Shown one piece after another: positions 6,282-11,720 of a DNA stretch of 11,720 nt (its first letter is position 1; each line of letters opens with the position of its first letter). The notes beneath the pieces were generated by a model. The model did no database searches, had not been told where the DNA came from, and worked only from the letters and a program-made list of their open reading frames with translations. Source of the DNA: Bryobacterales bacterium (lineage in GTDB: Bacteria > Acidobacteriota > Terriglobia > Bryobacterales > Bryobacteraceae); the NCBI GenBank assembly GCA_003154855.1, contig PMEV01000149.1:409-12128 (forward strand), written 5' to 3'. The position numbers and the translations under genes are program-made.

Positions 6282-7829
6282 ATGCGTACCTATTGGATTG
6301 CAGTGCTAGCGATGGGATGGGCGGCGGCCGGGGCGGCGGGAGCCGCGGACCTCTGGCAACTGGCCAAAGAGAAGCGGCCAATCCATCAATTCTCGACCCT
6401 CTTCACGGCCCAGGACGTGCGCGACCACCTTGCGGACGACGCGGGCCTCGCCGCCGCGATCGACTGGTGCCACAAGACCGGAGTTACCAAGGTCTACCTG
6501 GAGACGTTTCGGGATGGTTACCAGGCCGAGCGGGCGACCTTGCAGAAGGCGATTGAACGATTCAGAGCCGCCGAATTCGAGGTTTCGGGCTGCGTCACCA
6601 CGACCAACGTGGGCAAGCCGTCGACGGGTTGGAAACTGCTCTCCTGCTACACCGATTTCGCGACCCAGAACCGCGTGCAATCGATCTTCGAGTACACGGC
6701 GGGGCTGTTCGACGAGATCATGATCGACGATTTCTGGTTCACCGACTGCACCTGCCCGCAGTGCGACGCCGCGCGCCGGCTGCAGACGGTGAATCTGTCG
6801 GGCCGCACCTTCCACGTGGAGGGGCAAACCTGGGAAGACTACCGTCGCGGGCTGATGTGGCGGCTTTCGCAGGAGCGCATTCTGGCTCCGGCCAGGAAGG
6901 TAAACCCCAACGTAAAGGTGATCCTCAAGTATCCGGAGTGGTACGACCGCTTGCAGGAACGCGGCTACGACGTGGTGCGCGAGACCGCGGACTTCGACAA
7001 GATCTGGGTGGGGACCGAAACGCGCGACCGCGACCAGGGCGGCAGCGTGCCCTACCAGGCGTATTTCATCATGCGCTGGCTGGGCGCGCTGGGCGGCAAG
7101 AAGGTTGGCGGCGGGTGGTACGATCCACTCAAAACGACTCCACCCACCTACCTGGAGCAGGCGCGGCAGACGGTGCTGGCCGGGGCGCGCGAGAGCATGT
7201 TGTTCTCCTATGGCGTTCTGGGACGCGCGAGCGGCCCGGCCGACGTCGAGGCGTTGCGCGCCAGCATCCCGGAGTTGCTGGCTACCGCCGAGCAGATGCG
7301 CCTGCGCCCGGCGGTTGGGATCGCCGCCTATAAACCGGCCAACAGTTACGGCCCAGGCGAGCCGAATATTTTTGGGTACGCCGGAATGCTGGGGCTGCCG
7401 CTGCTGCCCACGGACCGGTTTCCGGAGGAGGCTCCGGCGGCGTTCTTCTCGACGCACGCGCTGAAGGACCCGGAGCTCACCCTCAAGCTGACCATGTACA
7501 TCCTTTCAGGGCGGCCTGCGCTGCTCACCGAGAGTCTGGCGGAACAGCTCGACCCGCAGGTCCTGAAGGCGCGCAACGTGCGGATTCTGCGGGTGAACGG
7601 AGACCCCAAGTCGCTGCTCGGCCTCAGCGGGCAGGATCTGGACTCGATCCGTGCGCTGATGCTTAAGCCGCTAAACACCACCTTCCACGGGCCGAATGAG
7701 GTGGGGCTGTACCTGTTCGCCGATGGGAGTTCGGTGGTCGAGAACTTCGGCGCCCAGGAGGCCGCGATCGAACTGAATGGCGCGGCATTCAAAGTGCCCG
7801 CCCGGGGCTGGGTCGCGCGCTGGAAATAG
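6282..7829 (+). CDS. Secreted TIM-barrel, glycoside-hydrolase-like protein
   Basis: 515 residues with a signal peptide (hydrophobic 5-20, cleavage near AGA-AD at 21-22). The mature part looks like a TIM-barrel carbohydrate enzyme. WCHKTGVTKVYLETF at 62-76 resembles an early strand-helix unit, and strand FDEIMIDDFWFTDC at 143-156 ends in paired acids D149-D150, followed by CTCPQC (156-161). KVILKYPEW at 212-220 and the aromatic-rich WVGTETRD at 242-249 resemble further barrel strands. The DDF...CxxC arrangement is familiar from poorly characterised glycosidase-like proteins; I cannot assign a numbered GH family. Residues 380-515 probably form a Rossmann-like domain and a small beta-domain. It lies nine bases behind the Tat oxidoreductase gene, so the two may work on the same carbohydrate. 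ATG 6282 has only a weak upstream site, consistent with coupling. Confidence 0.65.
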   Translation: MRTYWIAVLAMGWAAAGAAGAADLWQLAKEKRPIHQFSTLFTAQDVRDHLADDAGLAAAIDWCHKTGVTKVYLETFRDGYQAERATLQKAIERFRAAEFEVSGCVTTTNVGKPSTGWKLLSCYTDFATQNRVQSIFEYTAGLFDEIMIDDFWFTDCTCPQCDAARRLQTVNLSGRTFHVEGQTWEDYRRGLMWRLSQERILAPARKVNPNVKVILKYPEWYDRLQERGYDVVRETADFDKIWVGTETRDRDQGGSVPYQAYFIMRWLGALGGKKVGGGWYDPLKTTPPTYLEQARQTVLAGARESMLFSYGVLGRASGPADVEALRASIPELLATAEQMRLRPAVGIAAYKPANSYGPGEPNIFGYAGMLGLPLLPTDRFPEEAPAAFFSTHALKDPELTLKLTMYILSGRPALLTESLAEQLDPQVLKARNVRILRVNGDPKSLLGLSGQDLDSIRALMLKPLNTTFHGPNEVGLYLFADGSSVVENFGAQEAAIELNGAAFKVPARGWVARWK

Positions 7830-7851
7830 GACGCTTCGCCAGTCCGCATGT

Positions 7852-7879
7852 TAGAATGCAAGTTACTCCAACATAAGGA
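7852..7879 (+). promoter_or_regulatory. -10 box and Shine-Dalgarno for the parvulin-type gene
   Basis: TAGAAT at 7852-7857 matches five of six -10 bases. TAAGGA at 7874-7879 lies nine bases before ATG 7889. The predicted leader is about 25 bases. No strong -35 box is visible. Confidence 0.5.
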
Positions 7880-7888
7880 ATCTTTGCC

Positions 7889-8983
7889 ATGAGAATCTGT
7901 GTGCTGTTTACCCTGCTATGGGCGTCGGCTGCGTGGGCGCAATTGGCTCCCCCCAAGCCCGATCCGATGGCTGCCGCCGCGGCGGCAGCGAAAGCCGCGG
8001 CGGAGGGATCCACCATGCCGGCAAATGCCGCGCAGGGGACCGCTCCGGTCCAGGTGGGCTCTCAGACGATCCCGATCGCCTCGGTCATGCCGATCGAGCA
8101 AATGCCGCCCGACCGTCTGGTCGCGACCGTCGACGGCAAGCCGGTGACAGCCGGCGACCTCCGGGCGTTTCTGACGGTCATGCCTCCGCAGAACCAACAG
8201 GATCTTCTCAAGAACCGCCAGCGACTCTTGGTTTCATACGGAATGGTGAAGCGCCTCGCCGCGGCTGCCGAGCAGGCCAAGCTGGATCAGAACAGCCCCT
8301 GGAGAGAGCAACTCGGCGGCTTTCGGCTTCAGGTGCTGGCCCAGGCCGACATCGACAAGCGTCTCAGTGAGGTCAAGGTTCCCCTCGAAGAGGTGCAGAA
8401 GAACTACGACACCAATCAGGACCGCTTCGTGCAGGCCAAGGTGAAAGCGATCTACCTCCCCTTCAGCACCGCCCCCGTCTCGACGGCCAACGACCAGGGC
8501 CAGAAGGTGATGACCGAGGACGAGGCCAAAGCCAAGGCCCAGGATCTGCTGAAGCAGATTCGCGGTGGGGCGGACTTCGTGAAGCTGGTCAAGGAGAACT
8601 CCGGCGATCCTACGTCGGTGGCGAAGGACGGCGATTTTGGCACCATCAAGAAATCGGACCAGATTGCGGGCGCGTTGAAATCGGCCATCTTCTCGGCCAA
8701 AGCCGGCGAAGTGACCGAACCGATTCACATGCCCGGCGGCTACTATCTGCTCCGGATCGAGGAACTGGGTCCGCAGCCGTTCGGAGAGGTTCAGGCTACG
8801 CTCACCGATGAAATGAGGGGCGCGCGTTTCAGGGAATGGCTCTCAGCGGAACAAAAGAGCATCGCGGTCAAGGAAGAAGGTATCGAGATGACGCTCCAGG
8901 CCGCGCCGGCTGCGTCGCCAGTGCCGGCAGTGTCGCCAGCGCCGACGTTACCGCCAGCACCGCAGCCGAAGCCGAAGAACTGA
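7889..8983 (+). CDS. Secreted parvulin-type (SurA/PrsA-like) peptidyl-prolyl isomerase or chaperone
   Basis: 364 residues. Signal peptide 1-17 (cleavage AWA-Q), an Ala-rich stretch at 27-39, a SurA-N-like helical region at about 75-182, a parvulin domain at about 184-293 and a Pro/Ala-rich tail from 338. The domain is clear from GGADFVKLVKENSGDP (226-241), KDGDFG (246-251) and KAGEVTEPIHMPGGYYLLRI (271-290). Family members assist folding of outer-membrane and secreted proteins in the periplasm. Two features are odd. The usual H of the RHIL strand is missing (VKAIYLPF at 185-192), and the usual H of the FGYHII strand is Y286, so catalysis may be weak or absent and the protein may act mainly as a chaperone. 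The start is well supported by a Shine-Dalgarno nine bases upstream. The 3' end overlaps the next gene's open frame by 148 bases. Confidence 0.85.
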   Translation: MRICVLFTLLWASAAWAQLAPPKPDPMAAAAAAAKAAAEGSTMPANAAQGTAPVQVGSQTIPIASVMPIEQMPPDRLVATVDGKPVTAGDLRAFLTVMPPQNQQDLLKNRQRLLVSYGMVKRLAAAAEQAKLDQNSPWREQLGGFRLQVLAQADIDKRLSEVKVPLEEVQKNYDTNQDRFVQAKVKAIYLPFSTAPVSTANDQGQKVMTEDEAKAKAQDLLKQIRGGADFVKLVKENSGDPTSVAKDGDFGTIKKSDQIAGALKSAIFSAKAGEVTEPIHMPGGYYLLRIEELGPQPFGEVQATLTDEMRGARFREWLSAEQKSIAVKEEGIEMTLQAAPAASPVPAVSPAPTLPPAPQPKPKN

Positions 8984-9528
8984 ACGGCCGGCTGACGGAG
9001 GTTCTGCGGCGCGCGCCCGCGCTGGACGGACGGCCAATCCGAGTGCGTCTCGCGCCGGAGTTGCGGGCTCGGGACGGCCGCCTGATTTCGGGCGGACCGA
9101 GCGGCGTTCCGGTTCACGCCGGGTCGTTTCTGCGGACGCGGGAGATCGTGCTGGAGTCGGCACTGCTGGATCAGCCGGTCGAGTTCGCGCGCATCTTCCT
9201 GCACGAGCTGTTTCACTTCGTCTGGCTGCGCGCCGGCAATCCGCTCAGGCGTTCCTGGGAAGCCCTGCTGGAGGACGAGCTGCGCAGCGGCGCGCGTGGG
9301 GAGCTGGGATGGTCGGCGGATGGCAGGAAGCGCCGGCTCGGCCCACGGGACCGCGCCTCCAGGAGCCGCCGCTGGCGCGAATACGCCTGTGAGAGCTTCT
9401 GCGATTCCGCGGCCTGTCTGCTGGGCGGAGCGGGCGACCACGAAGAGTTCACCCTGGCGCGCCGCGTTCGCGAGAACCGCCGCCGCTGGTTTCAGAGTTT
9501 GCTGGGGCGCCCCGCGCTGCGGGTGTGA
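8836..9528 (+). CDS. Putative zinc metalloprotease-like protein (HExxH), start uncertain
   Basis: Up to 230 residues. The core carries HELFH at 123-127 within FARIFLHELFHFVWLRAGN, the zinc-binding and catalytic helix of zincin-type peptidases. WREYACESFCDSAACLL at 180-196 offers E182 or E186 as a third ligand, as in gluzincin-like proteins. No specific family or substrate is recognised. The first in-frame ATG (8836) lies 148 bases inside the parvulin gene and has AGGGA directly against it, which is too close. No ATG, GTG or TTG occurs in frame again until GTG 9043, which would cut into what looks like real protein from about residue 50. A CTG at 8980, overlapping the parvulin stop, is another possibility. 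No signal peptide is seen. Translation probably depends on coupling to the upstream gene. Confidence 0.6.
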   Translation: MALSGTKEHRGQGRRYRDDAPGRAGCVASAGSVASADVTASTAAEAEELNGRLTEVLRRAPALDGRPIRVRLAPELRARDGRLISGGPSGVPVHAGSFLRTREIVLESALLDQPVEFARIFLHELFHFVWLRAGNPLRRSWEALLEDELRSGARGELGWSADGRKRRLGPRDRASRSRRWREYACESFCDSAACLLGGAGDHEEFTLARRVRENRRRWFQSLLGRPALRV

Positions 9529-9588
9529 GGCCTTCGACGCGGGTCTGTTCGCCGGAAGCGGCGCGCCGCCGTCCTCGAGGCGATTACA

Positions 9589-9607
9589 CCGGCGGCAAGA
9601 CCGCCGG
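9589..9607. repeat. GC-rich inverted repeat (hairpin)
   Basis: CCGGCGG (9589-9595) and CCGCCGG (9601-9607) are perfect complements around a five-base loop CAAGA. The stem is strong but no run of T follows, so a classical Rho-independent terminator is not supported. It overlaps the first unit of the tandem repeat. A separate 12-base perfect palindrome, GCGGCGCGCCGC, stands at 9558-9569. Confidence 0.6.
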
Positions 9608-9636
9608 CGCTACCCGGCAAGACCGCCGGCGCTACA
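9593..9636. repeat. Two-copy tandem repeat, 22-base period
   Basis: Two units (9593-9614 and 9615-9636) are identical over their first 21 bases, starting CGGCAAGACC and ending CCGGCGCTAC, and differ only in the last base. They occupy the gap between the metalloprotease-like gene and the TlpA promoter. Short GC-rich repeats of this sort often recur between genes in a genome; whether this one does cannot be seen here. Confidence 0.75.
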
Positions 9637-9662
9637 GCGCGGTGTGCGCGATGGGCGTTCGG

Positions 9663-9668
9663 TATAAT
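9663..9668 (+). promoter_or_regulatory. TATAAT box directly upstream of the TlpA-like gene
   Basis: A perfect TATAAT ends ten bases before GTG 9679. Transcription should begin at about 9675, leaving a leader of about four bases and no room for a Shine-Dalgarno. No -35 box is evident 17 bases upstream. This probably drives the run of genes from here to the right edge. Confidence 0.55.
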
Positions 9669-9678
9669 TGAAGCGATC

Positions 9679-10260
9679 GTGTTGCGCCGAAGAATTATCC
9701 CCTGGCTATCATTGGTGTTGGCGCTGGGCCTTTGTTGCTGCTCGGGTCCGGAGCGATCGGCCGGCGTGAAACCGGTGGCCAACCGCACGCTGGCGCCCGA
9801 TTTCGAGCTCCGGGACGCCGACGGGCGCACCGTCCGGCTGGGGGACTACCAGGGCAAGGTGGTGCTGCTGAATTTCTGGGCAACCTGGTGTGGGCCATGC
9901 GTGATCGAGGTTCCCTGGTTCATCGAATTCGAGCGGCGGTACAAGGCCCAGGGGTTTGCCGTGGTCGGCATTCTGACCGACGAAGACGGCTGGGACAGCT
10001 TCAAGTCGTTCGTCGCGCAATCCGGGATCAACTACCGCGTATTGATGGGCAACAGCACGGTCGGGGAGCTTTACGGCGGCGTGGATGCCCTGCCGACGAC
10101 CTTCATCATCGACCAGAAGCGGAGGATCGCAGCCGTTCACGTCGGCCTGGCGAGCAAGAGCAGTTATGAAAGAGACCTCAATCAACTTCTCGAGAGCGGC
10201 CCGGGCACTGGTGGCGCTCGCGGCGCTGGCCAGCCTACCCTTGTCGCTCGCGCAAAGTAA
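9679..10260 (+). CDS. TlpA/ResA-type periplasmic thioredoxin-fold protein
   Basis: 193 residues. The N-terminus has arginines at 3-5, a hydrophobic segment to 18 and C19-C20-C21. It may be a lipoprotein, but Leu before C19 is not a standard lipobox, so an uncleaved anchor is also possible. The thioredoxin fold has APDFELRDADG at 39-49, the redox site WATWCGPC at 67-74 (C71, C74), and cis-proline P139 in ALPTTFIID. Members of this family reduce disulfides in the envelope, for example in cytochrome c maturation. GTG 9679 is chosen because it gives the complete signal segment and sits just after the TATAAT. The fold seems to end near LNQLLES (168-173); the remaining 20 Gly/Ala-rich residues coincide with the signal-peptide region of the overlapping next gene and may be a by-product of that overlap. 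Confidence 0.88.
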   Translation: MLRRRIIPWLSLVLALGLCCCSGPERSAGVKPVANRTLAPDFELRDADGRTVRLGDYQGKVVLLNFWATWCGPCVIEVPWFIEFERRYKAQGFAVVGILTDEDGWDSFKSFVAQSGINYRVLMGNSTVGELYGGVDALPTTFIIDQKRRIAAVHVGLASKSSYERDLNQLLESGPGTGGARGAGQPTLVARAK

Positions 10261-10657
10261 TCGCCTCACGGTGGAAACGCCTGCGAAGCTGGTGGCGCGG
10301 CGCGGCGGGGTGGCGGAGGCCAAGCTGGCGGTGCACATCGAGAGCGGCTATCACGTCAACAGCAACGCGCCGGCCGAGGACTACCTCATTCCCATCGGCC
10401 TGCGTTGGGAAGCCGGTCCACTCTCGGCCGTCGAGGTGGTCTATCCCAAGCCGGAAATGCAGAAGTACGAGTTCTCGGAGAAGCCGCTCTCGGTGTTCAC
10501 GGGCGACTTCCAGATTCTGACGCGCTTCCGGAGCGAGGCGAATGCGGCGCCCGGCCCAGGCGTGCTGCTCGGCAAGCTGCGCTATCAGGCGTGCAGCCAC
10601 GACACCTGCTACCGGCCGGTTACGCTGGAAATCCGGCTGCCGTACGAGATTCAGTAG
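10166..10657 (+). CDS. Stand-alone DsbD N-terminal-like periplasmic domain
   Basis: 163 residues. Signal peptide: R10 and R13, hydrophobic 14-28, cleavage near SLA-Q. The mature part resembles the immunoglobulin-like N-terminal domain of DsbD: GYHVNSNAPAEDYLIP at 61-76, YPKPEMQKYEFSE at 93-105, and GKLRYQACSHDTCYRPV at 136-152, whose C143 and C148 correspond to the redox pair that passes electrons to periplasmic partners. The membrane domain and C-terminal thioredoxin of full DsbD are absent; the upstream TlpA-like protein may take the thioredoxin role. The gene overlaps the TlpA gene by 95 bases in another frame. ATG 10166 is needed for the signal peptide; a start after the TlpA stop, such as the GTG near 10279, would lose it. 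The next gene begins six bases after its stop. Confidence 0.75.
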   Translation: MKETSINFSRAARALVALAALASLPLSLAQSNRLTVETPAKLVARRGGVAEAKLAVHIESGYHVNSNAPAEDYLIPIGLRWEAGPLSAVEVVYPKPEMQKYEFSEKPLSVFTGDFQILTRFRSEANAAPGPGVLLGKLRYQACSHDTCYRPVTLEIRLPYEIQ

Positions 10658-10663
10658 CCTCCC

Positions 10664-11491
10664 TTGCGACGCCTCATCATCCGTCCGGGCGCCATTGGCG
10701 ACTGCATTTGCGCCTTGCCCGCCATGCAGTTCCTGCGCGCGGCCTACACCGAAGTGTGGGTGGCCAGCCAAAACGTGCCGCTGGTCCGGTTCGCCGATTG
10801 CGTGCGGGGGATTGCCTCGACCGGGCTGGACCTGGTGGGCATTCCCGGCCGCGAACCGCCGGCGGGGCTGCTGGAAAGACTGGCCGGGTTCGACTCGATC
10901 GTCTCCTGGTACGGAGCGAATCGTCCGGAATTCCGCGCCGCGGTGGAGGGACTGCCCTTCGAGTTCCTTCCCGCCCTGCCTGCCGAGACTGGTGACGCCA
11001 GAGTCCACGCGGCGGATTTCTATCTGCGCCAGGTGGGCGGCGGAAGCGAGCTCGCCGTGCCGCGGATTCCCTGCGCGAGCACGCCTGGCGGGTTCGCCGT
11101 GATCCATCCGTTCTCCGGCAGCGCGCGGAAGAACTGGCCGCTGGAGCGCTATCGGGAGCTGGAGCGCGTGCCGTTGGCCCGCCTGAGAGTGCGCTGGTGC
11201 GCCGGAGCGCAGGAAGCGCTCGAGAACGCCGTGCGCATCCACGATCTGTACGAGCTGGCCTGCTGGCTGGCCGGAGCCTCGGTCTACATCGGGAACGATT
11301 CGGGCATCACGCACCTGGCGGCCGCCGCGGGTGCGCCGGTGGCGGCCCTGTTCGGCCCCACGGACCCCGCCATCTGGGCGCCGCGCGGCCCACGGGTTCG
11401 CGTCGTCGCGACCACTCGAGCCGGCGAGCCGATCGGGAATCTGACGCTCGCGGCGGTGCTCGAAGCTATTGTATGGTTGGGAGTGGCGTGA
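10664..11491 (+). CDS. Family 9 (heptosyltransferase-like) glycosyltransferase, short form
   Basis: 275 residues, shorter than the roughly 320-350 usual for the family. The start fits GT9 exactly: RRLIIRPGAIGDCICALPA (2-20) is the N-terminal strand and glycine loop. The C-terminal nucleotide-sugar half shows HPFSGSARKNWP (148-159), GNDSGITHLAAA (210-221) and FGPTDPAIWAP (230-240). GT9 enzymes add heptose or related sugars to lipopolysaccharide core or other surface glycans at the inner face of the cytoplasmic membrane. The missing length lies mainly in the linker and second Rossmann domain, around 160-185. The start is TTG 10664, chosen because it places the conserved N-terminus correctly; there is no Shine-Dalgarno and the upstream stop is six bases away, so coupled translation is likely. 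It overlaps the following gene by four bases (GTGA). Confidence 0.85.
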   Translation: MRRLIIRPGAIGDCICALPAMQFLRAAYTEVWVASQNVPLVRFADCVRGIASTGLDLVGIPGREPPAGLLERLAGFDSIVSWYGANRPEFRAAVEGLPFEFLPALPAETGDARVHAADFYLRQVGGGSELAVPRIPCASTPGGFAVIHPFSGSARKNWPLERYRELERVPLARLRVRWCAGAQEALENAVRIHDLYELACWLAGASVYIGNDSGITHLAAAAGAPVAALFGPTDPAIWAPRGPRVRVVATTRAGEPIGNLTLAAVLEAIVWLGVA

Positions 11492-11720
11492 CGAAACCCC
11501 TGGGGGCGGCGATCTCGTTAGCGGTTCTGCTGCTGACCGGCTGCGGCCGGTACGCGGAGTTCACGTTGCCGCTGCCCGAAGGCGCCTGGCGCTCGATCGC
11601 CTGGCGGGTGCGCGCAGAGTCGGCCGCTCCGGTGCTGGGCCGCGGCGCGCCGGGCGATTGGGACGCTTCCGACGTGCTGAACCCGACGGTAGTTCGGGTG
11701 AAGGATCTGTACTACAACCT
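11488..11720 (+). CDS. Lipoprotein resembling five-bladed-propeller glycosidases (partial, runs off the right edge)
   Basis: The first 77 residues only. GTG 11488 forms a GTGA overlap with the GT9 stop, and GGGAG at 11479-11483 is four bases upstream; an in-frame ATG at 11473 would add five residues. The N-terminus is a lipoprotein signal (hydrophobic AISLAVLLL, lipobox LLTG-C). The last visible stretch, DWDASDVLNPTVVRVKDLYY, resembles the first blade of GH32/43/130-type five-bladed propellers, in which an Asp near an xNPxV motif followed by xxYY helps shape the active site. The GH family cannot be set from this fragment. The context suggests it belongs to the same operon as the GT9 gene. Confidence 0.6.
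   Translation, partial: MTKPLGAAISLAVLLLTGCGRYAEFTLPLPEGAWRSIAWRVRAESAAPVLGRGAPGDWDASDVLNPTVVRVKDLYYN

Noticed and set aside
6306..7457. Long minus-strand frame opposite the TIM-barrel gene
   Set aside because: It is Arg/Pro-rich with no domain signal, and the plus-strand protein has a signal peptide and barrel motifs.
8969..8983. Programmed -1 frameshift joining the parvulin and HExxH frames
   Set aside because: The frames have the right relation, but I see no slippery X-XXY-YYZ heptamer before the stop, so it is kept only as a possibility in the findings.
9589..9607. Rho-independent terminator
   Set aside because: The stem is strong but no T-run follows on either strand.
9593..9636. CRISPR array
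   Set aside because: Only two units with no spacer between them; it is a direct tandem repeat.

Overview
The window looks like ordinary chromosome of a GC-rich, Gram-negative-type soil bacterium. The mix of a ten-copy WG-repeat protein, a TolB-type propeller, a Tat-exported aldo/keto reductase carrying two iron-sulfur clusters, a secreted glycosidase-like protein, a heptosyltransferase-like GT9 enzyme and short-leader promoters recalls Acidobacteriota of the Solibacter/Bryobacter type. That assignment is inference from gene style; no rRNA or marker gene is present. I see no rRNA, tRNA, insertion sequence, phage gene or CRISPR array.

Layout. Positions 1-93 hold an apparently divergent start: a minus-strand promoter and ribosome binding site lead out of the left edge, and a glycosyltransferase-methyltransferase fusion starts on the plus strand at 94. 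It overlaps a secreted beta-propeller protein (1533-2396), which is followed by a WG-repeat protein (about 2423-3547). Convergent to these, on the minus strand, are a cytoplasmic aldo/keto reductase (3557-4540) and a small Cys-containing helical protein (4626-4946). A 219-base divergent intergenic region (4947-5165) precedes a plus-strand pair: the Tat-exported aldo/keto reductase with two [4Fe-4S] motifs (5166-6272) and a secreted TIM-barrel glycosidase-like protein (6282-7829).

The next block carries a secreted parvulin-type protein (7889-8983) overlapped by an HExxH putative metalloprotease (to 9528). A 150-base gap follows, with a GC-rich hairpin, a two-copy 22-base tandem repeat and a TATAAT promoter. 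After it comes a tight run: TlpA-type thioredoxin (9679-10260), a stand-alone DsbD N-terminal-like domain (10166-10657), a short GT9 glycosyltransferase (10664-11491) and the start of a lipoprotein resembling five-bladed-propeller glycosidases (11488 to the right edge).

How it fits together. Most products are exported and serve the envelope: surface glycan building (GT2-methyltransferase, GT9), periplasmic folding and thiol redox (parvulin-like, TlpA, DsbD-N-like), and carbohydrate breakdown or oxidation (TIM-barrel protein, Tat oxidoreductase, propeller lipoprotein). No clear new multi-gene system stands out. The most interesting signals are the -10 boxes placed almost on top of start codons, two long out-of-phase gene overlaps, a parvulin lacking the usual active-site histidines, and the TlpA/DsbD-N pair without a membrane DsbD partner. 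No stretch over 300 bases lacks a gene.
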